A stretch of DNA of 64,000 bases from Isoetes taiwanensis (GCA_021234155.1 JAJEKV010000104.1:2839985-2903984), one strand, 5' to 3'. Shown: positions 21,053-34,263, counted from the stretch's first letter. Numbers and translations: made by a program. The notes: generated by a model from the sequence alone, not told the origin.

Positions 21053-22673
21053 TGTGGCGGTCCAAGGGAATATCGCCATAAATACGTATATTCTGGATCA
21101 AATCACCATACAAATCTATCTTTATAGCCTTGTATACCATAGATTTGTGGCACTAGGGGCATGGCTAAGTTATTCTCATAACTTAGCCAACCATAGGATT
21201 AAGCCATTATCCACATGGCCTTAACCTATTGGGGGCCACCCGCCACAGGACTCACCGATTGGTGCCACGTGGCATCCTAGGTCGACCTAACTTATATAGG
21301 CATAAACCCTAACCCTAGACCTCTTTCGGCCCTAGCACCCGGAGACTCACCTACTTGTTTGAAACCCCGTTTGAACATGTTCGTTAATGGCATAGGCTGG
21401 TGCAGCGGCTGTGAGGGGTAGACCCGTTCTTGGAGGAGGAGCGGCGGCTTGTGAGTGGTGAAGACTATGGGCGCTTGGGATCTGGAGGGAGGCGTCGGGG
21501 AGCGGGTATGTAGGATAGTAGTTGTGATAGCTCATGCGGGATTAGCATTCGGATGTGCTAGTATTTTGTATCTAGAGTAGAGCCATCCTAGAACCCATAT
21601 TCAACATCTTGAACCCTAATCAAAGAACCCTAACTATTGGTTAGTTGTATGATTAGGTTAAGATGTTCTTCTTATGATTATTCTCATGATGTGATGATTA
21701 TGTGATGTTGGTTGATCATGTTTGCTCCTCTTGTATTGGGAAGGGGGTGAGACCTAGGGCCATATGTAGTATGTTCCTAGAGTAGATCCCTTAGTTCCTA
21801 TTAGTTGCGGCCTGTGCATAGGAGCCCACCCCGGGCTATTGAGGCTATGATATGACTCAGCACCCGGATAACAGGGCTAGAGGGAAAGTGGGAGGAGGAT
21901 CCTGTAGAGTGGGGAGCTTGGGGGATCCCATAGTGGGCTAGGCTTATGGTGGTCACGCCCGTGTGGGCGAGCATGGGTGGAAACACCTCACAGGGCAATG
22001 GTGTTGCCCTGCCTCGGGGGCTGCAAGTGTTGGCTTGGCTCGTTTTGGGGGGTTCGGTCAGTGAAATGGGTGTGTGCCGTCACGATTCTCTAGCCGCCAC
22101 GGCACCTCTAGACCACAGGAAGGGAGATGCAACCCTTCTGCCTCACCGGACGGGGAGATGCAACACTGGAGTAGTCCCAGATGGGTGATGCCATGGGATT
22201 GTGTATCAGGAAGGCTAGAGTCTGTCGAGCCTGATCTAGCCCATGCAGCAAAGTATGCACGGGGGGGGGCGGATGGAGTGGTCAACCCTAGCCATTGTTC
22301 TTTGCCGACCGCCGCCATTGTCATGACTCGGTGCGCTCTATCTTGAGGCCTAGCCGGGTCGGTCATCCTCCTTATGGTGCGGCGAGGGAGTAGGAGCTCT
22401 CTCTGTTTTATGGTTTGTGATTATCATCTTTGCATTGGTTTTATGCGATGCACTACCCTCGAGTAGTATTTGTATATGTTTTATGCTAGTTCGGCGTGTT
22501 ATCGCTTCCCATTTGTTATAGGAGCCCATAGGGGGAAGGGCGCATAAAGACACAACCGTGTTCCCTCCCGCACTAGAGTCACCTCGAGTGGGGGGTGGGC
22601 GAAGCCCATCACGGGGTTGCTGAGCGGATGGGGGAGATTATCTGGCTGGGGGTATGTTGCGGGGGGCGTCACA
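21053..22673 (+). repeat. 3' LTR of element 1
   Basis: A 1,621-bp LTR from TGTGGCGGTCC to GGCGTCACA, collinear with 9704-11331. Differences are mostly small indels in GC-rich words. Followed by ATATC, the target duplication. Confidence 0.9.
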
Positions 22674-22706
22674 ATATCATAACAAAACATAGCATGTAAA
22701 TGCATA

Positions 22707-22815
<109 letters not shown>

Positions 22816-22839
22816 AGAGATGAAATGAAATGAAAAAAT

Positions 22840-23900
22840 CTATTATTAAAATCTTGAGACCACTAGGTCTATAAGGCGTTTATAGTTACATTCAAAATTA
22901 TAAAACAAGTCATCGGTCGTCTTAAGGGTAACACCTTTGGGCTCCTCTATCTCAATCTGTACCTTGATTTTCAAACAAGCATCTCTATGTTTAAGAATGT
23001 CAACAATATATCCCCAATGGATGCCCCGGGTGCCGAAAGAACTCCTCAAGGGAGGTATGCACTGATCCCATGTATGACTCTTAAGTCTGAATAAGCACGG
23101 CAACAAAAGTAAGATATGAGCCTCATCCTCCACACCACCGTCACTACACAAGTTACAATGTCTAAGATCATGAAGCGATGTCGCCCATCTCCCTACCTCC
23201 ACACCAAGATGGTGCGAGCTTAACAGGATCCCGCAATTGCTTGCCTATGCTTCATAGATATGGGTTCACTAAGATCTTGTCTTTGCCTTCAATGTGGGAT
23301 TCATCGTAAAGTCCGATGGTACTCTTTCTTCCGGCTGGCGTACTCCATGTCTTAGTGAGAACACTCTTCGAACCCATCCTCAATATCTTCACGATTCATC
23401 GCAATTCGTGAATATCCATCCCCCATTTCACCAGCCATCTACTAATATCTATATACCAACCTTTGTCACTACTTTTCTGCTGCGGCAATTCTTGGCAAGC
23501 TATTCACGGGCATATCATATAAAACCTTATGCGAGATAGCGTAAGGTTTGCAAAAACTTAAAGCTTCAAGGGGTATCATCGCACTCTCCTAACATCATAT
23601 CATATGGCGTTTGCATTTTAGTGCCGGTTCAGGTGTGAAAAATTTCTTTTGTATCTTTTCCACCTTTTCCACCCATCATTAGCGGGCTGGCCCCAAGCTT
23701 CACAACCATATAGTACTAGTAATGGTGCCCGGCGTTCTTTGGTATAAGTTGAAACCCATAATTTATAGCCCAACAATGCTTCCAACTTCGAAGATAACCC
23801 TACTTATCTTCTAAAATTTTTCTTCAATTTGCTTTTTAAAGCTAAACAATTAGTATTTCTCAAAGGATGGAACTAATCAATCTTCATTTGGCATGGCCAT
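22840..23900 (-). pseudogene. LINE polyprotein C-terminal relic
   Basis: The reverse strand carries VLYGCEAWG-like residues near 23700, later RHCNLCSDGGVEDEAHILL (about 23125-23175) and LKSHTWDQCIP. The CNLC...EDEAH cluster is the terminal Cys/His block of plant LINEs. A 118-residue frame (22846-23202) is open; the remainder is broken. Confidence 0.55.
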
Positions 23901-25290
23901 TATAGAAAGATTGGTTTATTCATATTTGGTTATTTAGTGCCCCAAGTGGACAAAGTTTGCTTCCCCTCAATATGAGACAATTTTAAAAGCGTTATTTAGT
24001 GCCCCACGTGGACAAAGTTTGCTACCCTTAATATGAGACAATTTTAAAAGCGTAACACTATAATTTTAAACCTGTGTGTAATTTTTAAACTGTGTGTATT
24101 AAGGTTTGTGAAGAGGAAGCATGATTGGAAAAAGCGAAGGCGGATTATTTCTTGCGAAATCAAAGATCCCATAAACAAATGGATTATATGTTTTAAGCTT
24201 GGTTTAAAGGGTTTTTATTCTCTTATTGTCTATTTTCTTATTGTCAAGCGCACATCTTTGAAACACCAAAGGCGGTTGGTAAGCATATACTTTTTATTTC
24301 ATTAGATAATTTTTGATGTTATCCCTTTGCCGCTTTAAGCATTATTGATGTTATCTCTTTAAGCATTATTGATGTTATCTCTTTACCGCTTTAAGCAAAG
24401 ATTTTGATATATTTTTGAGGAAGATTGAAGTCTGAGATGCATTTTTCGATTATCTTATTCACGAACATTTGTCCATATCATCCATAGTAAATGCATAACA
24501 ATTTTAGAGAACCACTGTGTCAAAATTATAATACCTCCAAATTGGGTAGTATGATCCACGAACTTTAAATGTTGCATTTGTTTGTCATATATCTAAAGAT
24601 AAACTACATTCGGATAATAATAGATGTGCAAGAACTCTTGAAAAGCATTCACCAAAATGAATGCCTTCCTATGAAGCATGTTCTGACACATTGAGTACAA
24701 GCTGCATAAATCATTTGTTGGATAAAGGGATGTATCTTGAGAAATATAATAGTAGATGTCGAAGCTATTGAAAAGCAGGAATTTTCGGAACATAATATGT
24801 TATATTCATGAAAATGAATGAATTTTTATGATGCATGTTTCAAAGCATTTGACTACTTTCTTTGGATCAAGTGGTAATATATCTTAAGAATAGCTAATGG
24901 ATATGAACAATACATTGTCATACATCCTTTAAGATTTATGATGGCTATATAAAAACCTCATAGTAACGAGAAAAGATTTTCTTCACATAAAAGTTGTACA
25001 CTGTAACATCAAATGATTTTGAAAGATCTGCCACGGTGAGGAATGCACAACCAATCGCTCTAAGTTGATGGAGGTCTCAAACTTTAATCTGCAATCTACA
25101 ATGGCAAAGGGATACCACGGTCAATGTAAGATTGGATTATCATCGATCATGAACATATGAATCTTCAAGCTGCAAATATTTGGAAAGGAATTCCTTTGAC
25201 TACTTTTGCAAACTACTTTCTTTTCTGGTCATCTTCCCCACATCATGAGCAGCTGGAAATCTTGGTGGCGCATGGGCTATAACTCCATGG
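23901..25290. other. No gene seen; small tandem duplications
   Basis: A unit of about 61 bp starting TTATTTAGTGCCCC is present twice head to tail (23930-23991 and 23992-24052). A 23-bp unit with AAGCATTATTGATG is doubled near 24336-24380. The rest is AT-rich without a supported frame. Confidence 0.5.
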
Positions 25291-25297
25291 AGACTCA

Positions 25298-26115
25298 GGA
25301 AGCATAAATAACACCAAAATTTTGTTCATAATCGTTGAAGATTTCAGCACCATGAGGAAAGATAGGCTGAAGCGGATATCTGTTGAAAACCGCGAAATCA
25401 TAAAGGTACCACTATTTGCGGATGCAACCAAGAGAAATTTCTAGCGACCTCGAACTTAATGAAATGAGAAAAAATATAACACACCTCTCTTTAAAGCTTG
25501 AAGAAGACTCCATAACCAACCTAACTTGATTTCACATCATGTGTTGGCGGTGCGAGAACTTACGACCAAGCTCTTTGAGGCCATCTTTGATCAAGATTGA
25601 TGGTATCTTACGGAGCTATCGTCTCTAAGCGATCACGGGGCCTTTTAACAATCTTGAAGACTTATCAAGAAGTTCCCATAAAATTTCAAAGATGGGAAAC
25701 CCACTGTGGAAGCATAAATAACACCTTAAAAAATTTTTGTTCATAATCGTTGAAGATTTCGGCACCATGAGGAAAGATAGAAGCTGACGGATATACATTT
25801 GAAGCCGAGAAATCATAAGGTACCACTATTTGCGGATGCAACCAAGAGAAATTTCTAGCAGCCTCAGAACTTAATTAAATGAGAAAAAATATTCCACACC
25901 TCTCTTTAAAAGCTTGAAGAAGACTCCATAACCAACCTAGCAGTTCACATCATGTGTTGGCGGTCGTGAGGGAACTTCTGACCCAGCTACTTTGAGGCCA
26001 TCTTGATCAAGATTGATGGTATCTTACGGAGCTATCGTCTCTAGCGATGGGGTCTTTTAACAATCTTGAAGACTTATCAAAAGTTCCCATAAAATTTCAA
26101 AGATGGGAAACCCTG
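25298..26115. repeat. Direct tandem duplication of about 410 bp
   Basis: 25298-25705 and 25709-26115 are two copies that both start GGAAGCATAAATAACACC and end with AAGATGGGAAACCC. Within each, plus-strand frames show LADATKRN-like and LEEDSITNL-like pieces, so the unit may derive from a gene exon. I do not recognise the family. Confidence 0.75.
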
Positions 26116-26970
26116 TGCATTTAAATATCTTGCTTCAAAAGATCAAATTAGCCGCGGCATACATACATGGCTACTTTGCTCCAAATGGCTCGGGGAATGA
26201 ACTCAAACATGAATCCCTAAGTTTCAAACATGAACCCCAATCGTCAGCGACAAATAATGATACGTGAAGTCGCAAGAATTAGACTTGCAAAGCCAAAATC
26301 TTATAAATTTCTATCACGAACTCTGATTGAGCCATTTGATCTAGCCGACTTTCAACCTATTCATTGAACCCACAGTGGAAACCACGGGGGGGCAAAATTC
26401 TGGTATACGAAATCTGAAGAAGAAGGCTAATAATAAGGTTAAACTGAAGAATCGGCGTGACTTCGACGTCGGGGCTAAGCTTATTTCTATTGCTCAAGTC
26501 GATCCTCATTACCCCTGCTCAATCGAGGGTATTATCTGCGAAAATTCTGCGGCGTAGCTCTAGGTTAATGGCTATTTCCCAGATGACTGCTTCTGAATGA
26601 AGAATGTGAAGAAATTTCCTTCTGTTTTCTGTTTTCTGCGAGCTGTAAAAATGCCTCATCATAGATGCGATCAATATCAATTCTGTTTGCATTTTTCAAA
26701 ATCGGTTGGTTCACCAGGGATAATGTATCCCGCATATGAAGATGATGCGCCATGAGGAGATTACGCATCATCATATCTTTGCTTTCGTCCAGCCATAGCT
26801 AAAGGGACAGACGGACACTGTAAGCATCGAGGCGAGCCGAAGAAGAAAGCTAACGAAGCAAAAAAAAAACCTAAACCCTCGGATTTTAGCCCTCGGATCT
26901 ACGCCAAACAATCTGAACCATTGGATCTGAAAAATCGAATTCTCACCGTCGGATCTAGGGCGTGGTCCAT
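26116..26970. other. No confident gene; one small open frame
   Basis: A 60-codon frame at 26375-26557 (METTGGQNSG...GIICENSAA) continues the coding-like character of the duplicated unit before it and could be a last exon. Nothing is recognised. 26880-26960 contains repeated CTCGGATC/GTCGGATC words. Confidence 0.3.
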
Positions 26971-26974
26971 TACA

Positions 26975-29900
26975 CAACATTATAATATAAGATAACCGTT
27001 TGTACCAATACTTTAAAGAGCATGCGTTTCATTTCAAAGTTCCAAATGTCAGCATTCACACACCTTCTCTGCATTGCATGTAGTGCCTTTAAGCCCGCAC
27101 TCACTCTATGTTTGACCGCCTGATTCCAATTCGGACTTTTGTCTATAGTCAAACCCAGATACCTATAGCTTTCAACGACCTCAACTTGCTTACCCTTGTA
27201 AAATAGCCGCACATGATCTGTTTTATTGGCTCCAAAAACAATGACCTTAGTCTTTTTCAGATTCACTGCATACTTTTAGCATCACAAAAACCGGCAAGCA
27301 CATCCAAATGTCTTTGCATCCCTGTATGCTCGAGAGATAGCAACACAATATCATCGACATATAGCAAGAGCATAAGTACATACCCATTCAAGGATGTACC
27401 ATCCCCTCCATGTGCTCTTATCCACCCCTCCGGTGATCTATGAACAATCCAAACAAGGTAGGCGACAAAGGACACCCTGTTTGACTCCCATATTACTCTC
27501 TACTACATCATCACACATTCCAACAAAGGGAAAGAGAGTTGCCGCGAGTACTTTTTATAAAGAACACTTACGCATGCCTAAGCCCCATCGGGATGCCCAA
27601 ATCTACCATCCTATGCCCACAGTTTTTGCCTATTCACCATGTCAAAGGCCTTGCTGAAATCCACAAATATAGCATACAAAGGTTTCCTTTTTCCCACCCT
27701 TTGAATCCATCATATACGAAGGGTGACCAAATGGTCGGTTGTAGACTTTTTGGGTCTAAAGCCCGCTTGGCCTATTGCTCTAGCATTGTGACCCTCTGCC
27801 CGGTTGCTTATCTTGCCCTCAAGTATAGAGGCATACTGGTTTTGCGTAAGGCTGCCAACCATAATGATGCGGTAGTTACCGGATCAGATGCATCCCACGA
27901 CTTGTGGAATGGCACAACCCTATTAACTTTGCCATGCCCTAGAAACCCATCTCTCAAAGCCATATTGAACATGTCGGCCCGACCTATTCGTAACAGCTTC
28001 TCCAGCCCACTTAAGCATTTGGCCTTAAGGCCACAAGCATCTGTCGCTTTGCCATTAGCAAGTCTCTTGAGTCCCACCTGAACATCCTCGAGGTAAAGGT
28101 AAGCATATCATCCATCTCACATGTCTCTTGACCATCTTATCCTCAACTCCATGGACATGGTATAAATTGCGTACATGCTCCATTAGTGCCTCCGCTTGCA
28201 ACACATTACCCCCATGCTTCAAGGGTTTAAGCCTATTCCAAAATTTCTTTGGATCAACCAGTGAGTTCTTCCACCATTCGCCTATGTTTCACGATGTAAA
28301 TATGCCTTCTTCTTATTTTTGACCAGCTTGGTATACACTTTCCTTTCTGTACTTTAGGCTGCCTTGTGCTTGCTCTAAATTTTTACCTCTGTTGTTTACA
28401 TTCCATGTCAAACCATCCATTACATGGCAGCCCCTCCGATTGCCGATTGGGATACAAAACATTCATTATTTGATTCAAGCAAAACCCTGAACAACGCCTC
28501 ACTCATATCCCCTCTTGATGTGGGCCATGCAAAAGATGCCATTTTACGCTCGCATATCTCGCTATATTCATGAGCTTTATCATACTTGAGAGACATCCAT
28601 TTACCTTTATATGTATCTTCTTGCTGCCTATGATGCCCTTTGTACATGAAGTTCAATGAGCAAAAGGTACATGATCAGGAGCTTTCATTCTCATCTCAAT
28701 CGTAAGCTAATAACATGTTACGCAAAAGTAGGTTTGGCAATAACATAATCCACCACACTAGCATTTTTACAAGTCGCTTACGAGCCTGGGTACCTATCCG
28801 TGCCATTGAAGATCACCATCTCAAAACCACTACACATATGTAAGACATGGCGCCCTGCGGTGTCGGCCATTTCACATTGTCTTCGATGTTACGCTCCATC
28901 CAATTGTCTTATTTCGGTATCATCCGGCATTTCCAACCATTACGCTTCTCCATCTAGGCCTACCAAAGCTGCTTGATGGTTTCCCGTCAGCCCATTAAAG
29001 TCTCTAACAATAGCACTTCCCACCGCAAACCCAAAGCTAGTATATCCTGCTCTAAGTGAAAGAATGGGTCATCCTTATCGGATCTCCTTTGTTATACGGG
29101 TGATTCCTTGGGGAAATAACAACCGACTACATATATCTTGTTGCCCCTACACGGCAATTCAATCCAAATGTATTGTGCGGTTGCCTTATGTGTCAAAACA
29201 CACCTTTGCATGCACAATTTCATTCGCGAGCATAGCATGCAATACCACTGTACCTTTGAGATTCCAGCCCTTCTTATTCCATCTTGAATGCAATAGCGTA
29301 AAACCAGAAAATGCGGAAGAGCCTTTTCCTCATGCCCACACGTTTCCAAAAAAAACTATGTCTACATTTGCTAGCAAGTCATCCATAGCATATATCTTAC
29401 TACTTTTTAACGTATTTACATTCCGACCAAACTAACTTTGGCGGTCGCTACTTCCTATGCATCGTCCACAATCACTTTTCCGCCTCTCCGATTAAAGCCG
29501 TTGTCCAGCCGCTCTTGCCTCCTTCATCCTCTTAAGATCTTCTCTTTTTTCTGCTGAAATTGGGTCTTAGTTAAGTCGTCATTGACCCATATATATTTGC
29601 CCTTAAGCAATGTTAAACTACGCATAACCCGAGCCTTCGGCTTCCTTGGATCGCACTTCCAACACATTCCGTGTTCCTTCCCCTTCCTTCCAACCCAGTG
29701 CGCCTCCAAAATATCCACCTGCACTGCATATTCTCTGCAAGAAATGTTTGAACAGCCATGCTTGTATCCTCATTCTCCTTTTACGGTAGGCGAAATTCTG
29801 AAATTATTAGCCTTGATTCCCTTTCATGCATATCAGCCAAGTGCTCCATTTTCTCATTCAAAGCATCAATTGCTCCTTGAAAACCATCATTTGAGCCCCT

Positions 29901-30240
29901 ATTGAAGTCTCGGCTTGATCCATGACCTGCTTTGTCTACGTCGCTTTGCTAGGCTCTTTGCTTTAGCTCTATATTTTCACTCTTTAAAGAACACAAAGAC
30001 TCATTCATACCTTGCAAAAGCTTAAGCATTTGTGCACGATGGGCTGCCGCCTCCTTCCTTGCACCTTTCTGCTTCCTTCTGGACTGCTCCATGGATTCTA
30101 GTAGCTTCATCATCACCGTAAGCAATTGACCCATTAGCATCTCTCCTCCCAAGAATCGAGGAAGCGCCATAGCTGCGGTTTACCAAAATCCCCAAAACAG
30201 GCCCAAGCCCTCGGGATATGTCGACCTTCAGCCCCAAATC
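26975..30240 (-). mobile_element. Non-LTR retrotransposon (LINE), reverse strand, decayed
   Basis: Read from right to left: a coiled-coil start rich in Gln, Lys and Glu (30170-29949); a basic segment with KYIWVNDDLTKTQF (about 29600); an apurinic endonuclease-like domain (29349-28690) with NGTDRYPG and VVDYVIAKP; then reverse transcriptase with GLKRLANGKATDACGLKAK (about 28075-28015), GFRPKKSTTDHLVTL (27764-27718), AFDMVNRQKLW (27652-27616), the catalytic YVDDIVLLS (about 27366-27337) and YRYLGLTIDKS. Element type and order fit a plant LINE with endonuclease and RT in one polyprotein. It stops at a VLYxxEVWG-like position near 26975, so the 3' part is missing. Frames are broken throughout. 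Confidence 0.8.
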
Positions 30241-30446
30241 AATTGCCTCTGCCTCCGGAGATTCCAGAGAAGTACCATAGTCCCCATCCAGGGTGTCATC
30301 GAGATGTCTTCTGTAAGAACTTCCTTGCCCTGCCTTTTTACATTCATTTTTACCTTCTTGACATTGCCTACCGCAGTTTATTTGCCCCGAGGGGCGGAAT
30401 CGACCTTGGAGCTCAAGCGTGGTTTGATAATGTCGGGGGCGGACGC

Positions 30447-31523
30447 AGCGAAATTACCTTAGGGACCAAGTAACACGGTCATTTTTGCCTTGAAAAAAAC
30501 ATGAGCCCTCTACATGGCGAGTGATGCGCAGCCACCTCTTAGACCAATTGACTACGAACATGTTGGACATGAGCTACTTTGGCGCTTCTTGGAAAGGGGT
30601 AGTCTTACGCCCACGAAACTTGGTCTCGAGGGGGTAATGTCAGCGTTTTGAGTCCATTGGCGGTCGGTTCACAGTTCGGGTGGGAAAGTTGCCCGTCCGT
30701 GGCGGGGTTCTTTGGGAGAGGACCTTTGGGGGGTGCGCCTCGGGAAGGTTTTAAAGGTCCATCTTCGGCATCAACACCCTCCCTCTACGTGATGACATTG
30801 TGCAAGATTTTGGTCGAATCGACTAAGATATAGCCTCGAAATGTAAACCACGTGTGTGTTGCTAGGTTATTGAAGGGTTTACGTTATGGGGTCGAGTTTT
30901 AGTCGGTTGCACTTGGGACATGGTTGAAGCTGCAATTGAAAACATGAAGCAATAGGGCTGATGGAATGGGGTTTGGAGTTATCCTCCTCGGTGTGGCAAT
31001 TAGAAGTCAAGGCGCCTTTTGTTGCTTCACATTTTTCAAGCTGCGGCTTCTCGACCATGTGCCAAGTGCAACCGACTAAAACTCGACCCCCATAATGCAA
31101 ATCTTTCAATAACCTAGCAACACGGCAGGGTTTACATTTCGGAGGCCGTATCCTAGTCAGATTCGACCAGGATCTTGCACAATGTCATCATGTAGAGGGA
31201 GGGTGTTGATGCGGAAGGCGGACCCTTAAAACCTTAGGAGCGGTTAAGCCCCAAAGGTCCTCTCGAAGGCCTAGCCGCGGACGGGCAAATCTCCCACTCT
31301 AAAGCGTGGTGACTGCGCCAATGGACTCAAAATGTCGACTTTACCCTGGGGACCATGTTTCGTGGGCAGAAGACCACCCCTTCTCCAAGAAGCACCAAAG
31401 TAGCTCATGTCCAACATGTTCGTAGTCAATTGGCCTAGGAGATGGTTGCGGAATACCGCTATGTAGGGGTTCGTGTTTCTTTTGTTGCCAAAAATGACCA
31501 TGTAACTTAGTCCCTAGGGTAAT
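30447..31523. repeat. Compact inverted repeat with arms of about 510 bp
   Basis: The left arm (about 30447-30953) is matched in reverse complement by about 31014-31523, leaving a loop of about 60 bp. Shared words include CAATTGACTACGAACATG, ATGATGACATTGTGCAAG and TTGCTAGGTTATTGAA. The right arm has an open reverse-strand frame of 76 residues (31271-31501, TNMLDMSYFGASW...) that I do not recognise. The arms differ by many small changes. Confidence 0.8.
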
Positions 31524-31829
31524 TTAAGCCATTCGGGCGACATAGCGAAAGTCGAATCTCCATTCGAGCCTTTGTATGCTTGCCCGACGACAAAACACTT
31601 GGTTTTCTCAGCGGTCAACCCGCGGGGCGCTTGATGGTTTGATAATTTCTCGGGCCGGATCTTGGATTTTTTGAGCTGGCTGATTCAGCGGTCGGATAGG
31701 AATATTGAGCTCGGATTGGCATTTCCCTCCGGAGGAGGGCGCTAATAGGAAAGGCTGCCTCGACAACCTTTTCGAGGTTCATCTCTGGGAGTGCGGCCTC
31801 TCCCCTCACGGTGAAAGCTGCGCAAAGTC

Positions 31830-32185
31830 CTGGCCTGGTTCGATTTGGGGAAGGGTGTCAGCGCTTTAAGTTCTTCAAGATCTCTCTATTCTATCCCTTG
31901 CCAAACTCCTCTACAAAAATTTCAAAAGTTATCATATTTCTTGCATAAAGTCATAGTCATCATATCCATGTCACCATCATCTAGCAATGTCACCTAAAAT
32001 TTGCCAACATCACCCAATGAAAAGACCAAAGATGGACATCTTTTCATTTTTGGGCTAGTCAAAACTTGACCTTGCTTACTTGACATGCCATGTCACCACG
32101 TGGGGGTGCCTAGGTGGCATGCTTGAGCCTAGGTGGCATGCCTGAGCCACCTTGGCATGTTGGAGCCTGCGTGGCAAGTTGGAGC
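31830..32185. repeat. Large inverted repeat, left arm, outer part
   Basis: This segment is the reverse complement of about 54400-54740. Shared words include AACATCACCCAA, CCATATCCATGTCACC (here CATATCCATGTCACC) and GCCAAACTCCTCT. It ends with the first units of the 19-bp minisatellite (from about 32110), into which element 2 is inserted. Confidence 0.75.
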
Positions 32186-33772
32186 TGTGACGTTCCAGGG
32201 GAATATACGCCATAAATACGTATATTCCTGGACCCGTCACCATACAAGTCTACCTAGGTAGCCTTGTATGCCTTGGATAAGTGGCAAGGGGTGCACATCT
32301 AAGTTAATTATTTAACTTAGATAACCTTAGGATAAGGCCCATTTCCACATGGCCTTATCCTGTTGAACAACCACGGCCTTATCTTAGTGGTGCCCGTGGC
32401 ATCCCATGTGGACCCACACCTATATTAGCTCTAACCCTAACCCTAGACCCATTTCCTTGACCTAGCACCTGAACTCTCATCTACGTGCTCGAGAAACCCG
32501 TTTGAGCATGGTTCGATATAACCTAGCACGGGCGGCACCCACGGAAGGTGTGTAGGATCGTGGGGAGCAAGTCTTGAGCCACTCCAAGGAGCATGGAGGC
32601 GCCCGGGGATGGGAGGAAGCTTAGGAGCAGGTAGGTTGAGTAGAGTTCATATTAGTTCATGCGGGAGTTAGTACTCGGATGGGTTAGTATTCGTATTAGC
32701 TAGAGTAGAGCCACCCTAGAACACTGTGTTGAACATCTTGAACCCTAATCCGGGAACCCTAACTAATAGTTAGACATGTATGATTAGGTTAAGATGTTCA
32801 TATGAATGTTCATGATGATTATGTGATGATGGTTGATCTTGTGTTGGGAAGGGGTAGAGACCTAGAGCCATATGTAGTATGCTCTAGTGTAGATCCCTTA
32901 GTTCCTATTAGATGCGGCTTTGTGCATAGGAACCCAGGGCTATGGAAGCTATGATGTGACTCGGCACCACACAGCGGGGCTAGAGGCAAGATGGAGGTGG
33001 ATCCCTGCCCAGAAGTGGGGGCTTGGGGATCCCACGGTCGCTAGGCTTATGGTCGATCACTTAGGTGTGGGCGAGCATGGGTCCGAGCACCTCACAGGGG
33101 CAATGGTGTCAGCCCTGCCTCTCAAGAGTTGCAAGTGTCGGCTTGGCTCTTGTTTTGGGGGGTTGATCAGTGCAGTCGTGTGTCGCCCGCGATTCTCTAG
33201 CCGCCGTGGAGCCTCTAGACCCGGGAAGGGGAGATGCAACCCTTCCTACCTCGGCGGACGGGGAGATGCAACACTTTGGGTAGTCACGATGGGTGATGCC
33301 ATGGGATTGCGTGTCAGGAAGGTTAGAGTCATGCGGCTGATCTAGCCCATGCGCAAAGTATGCCGCAGGGAGGCGGATGGAGTGGTCAACCTAGCCATTA
33401 TCTTATGCCAGCCCGCCATTGTTATGACTCGGTGCGCTCTATCTTGAGGCCTATCGGTCGGTCGACCTCCTTATATGCCGGACCCACGGGTAGGAGCTCT
33501 CTGTTTTATGGTATGTGATTATGTTCTTTACACTTGTGGATATGGGATGGACTACCCTTGAGGTAGTATTTGTATTCTTGATGCTAGTTACGACATGTTT
33601 ATCGCTTCATTTGTTATAGGAGCCCATAGGGGAAGGGCCGCCAAGACACCTTCGTGTCCCCTCCCCGCACTAGGGTCACCTTAGAGTGCGGGGGTAGGCG
33701 AAGGAGGCCGGATGGGGGATTTCTGCCCAGTATCTGGCAGCGGCGGTATGCGTATGTTTGAGGGGCGTCACA
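32186..33772 (+). repeat. 5' LTR of element 2
   Basis: A 1,587-bp LTR from TGTGACGTTCC to GGGCGTCACA. It is alignable to the LTR of element 1 over its length but clearly diverged, so the two belong to different subfamilies. The primer site TGGTATCAGGC follows at 33774. Confidence 0.9.
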
Positions 33773-33773
33773 A

Positions 33774-33784
33774 TGGTATCAGGC
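33774..33784 (+). promoter_or_regulatory. Primer binding site of element 2
   Basis: TGGTATCAGGC, close to the initiator Met tRNA complement, begins two bases after the LTR. Confidence 0.75.
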
Positions 33785-34254
33785 GATGTTCTTGGTTGAC
33801 CGAGGAACTAGCAGCGACCATAACCATGAAAGTAGTCTAACAGGCCTATAGGGTGTGAAATAAAAATTTCCACCATCGAACCCGAAAATAAAAAAAAAAA
33901 ATTTTTTCTCTTAGGTAGTGGGTCGGGAGTAAGGTTAAGTGTTAGGCGAAGGAATGAGTGAGTCAATTCATCTTCTAGTAAAATTGGAGTGAAAATTATG
34001 CATCTGCACCAAATTTCACCTAAAATGGAATTGAAGAATCATGCCAATCGGGACCACCAGTGAAAAATGGCGCAAATCCATAATTAACACTTCAAACCAT
34101 TAGAAAATTCGAAAAATATAAGGTATAATACGAATTAATACAGGGTTAATACACACATTAATAATTAAATAATTACTAAATAGGGTGTAATTAATAAGGG
34201 AGGTTAATAAATAGGGGTAATTATGGTGGGAGAATATTCCTAGGGACCCTCCTT

Positions 34255-34263
34255 TTTAAATAT
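34255..34263 (+). promoter_or_regulatory. TATA-like box of the element 2 H3-like gene
   Basis: TTTAAATAT about 90 bases before ATG 34350, followed by a C/T-rich leader, equivalent to 11810-11818 in element 1. Confidence 0.45.

Larger units (their letters stand above)
9704..22673 (+). mobile_element. Element 1: complete Ty3/gypsy chromovirus LTR retrotransposon with two extra genes
   Basis: The element is 12,970 bp and bounded by two LTRs starting TGTG and ending CACA, with target duplication ATATC on both sides (9699-9703 and 22674-22678). Order: 5' LTR, primer site, H3-like gene (11897), a second extra gene (13651), gag with zinc knuckle, protease, reverse transcriptase, RNase H, integrase, chromodomain, polypurine tract, 3' LTR. 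The RT-RH-IN order and the chromodomain define a chromovirus. The extra genes make it much longer than a typical 5-8 kb chromovirus. All frames are interrupted by indels, but every domain is still readable. Confidence 0.92.

Noticed and set aside
30021-30237. Alternative overlapping frame in the LINE start
   Set aside because: Out of frame with the coiled-coil segment and the rest of the polyprotein.
26970-30240. Linking the LINE tail at 22840-23900 with the LINE at 26975-30240 as one element
   Set aside because: Both contain the same VLYGxExWG-like position, so they overlap in content and must be separate copies.
32440-32460. CCCTAAC-type words like a telomere repeat
   Set aside because: Only two or three units, placed identically in every LTR just after the TATA region. 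They are part of the LTR, not an interstitial telomere.
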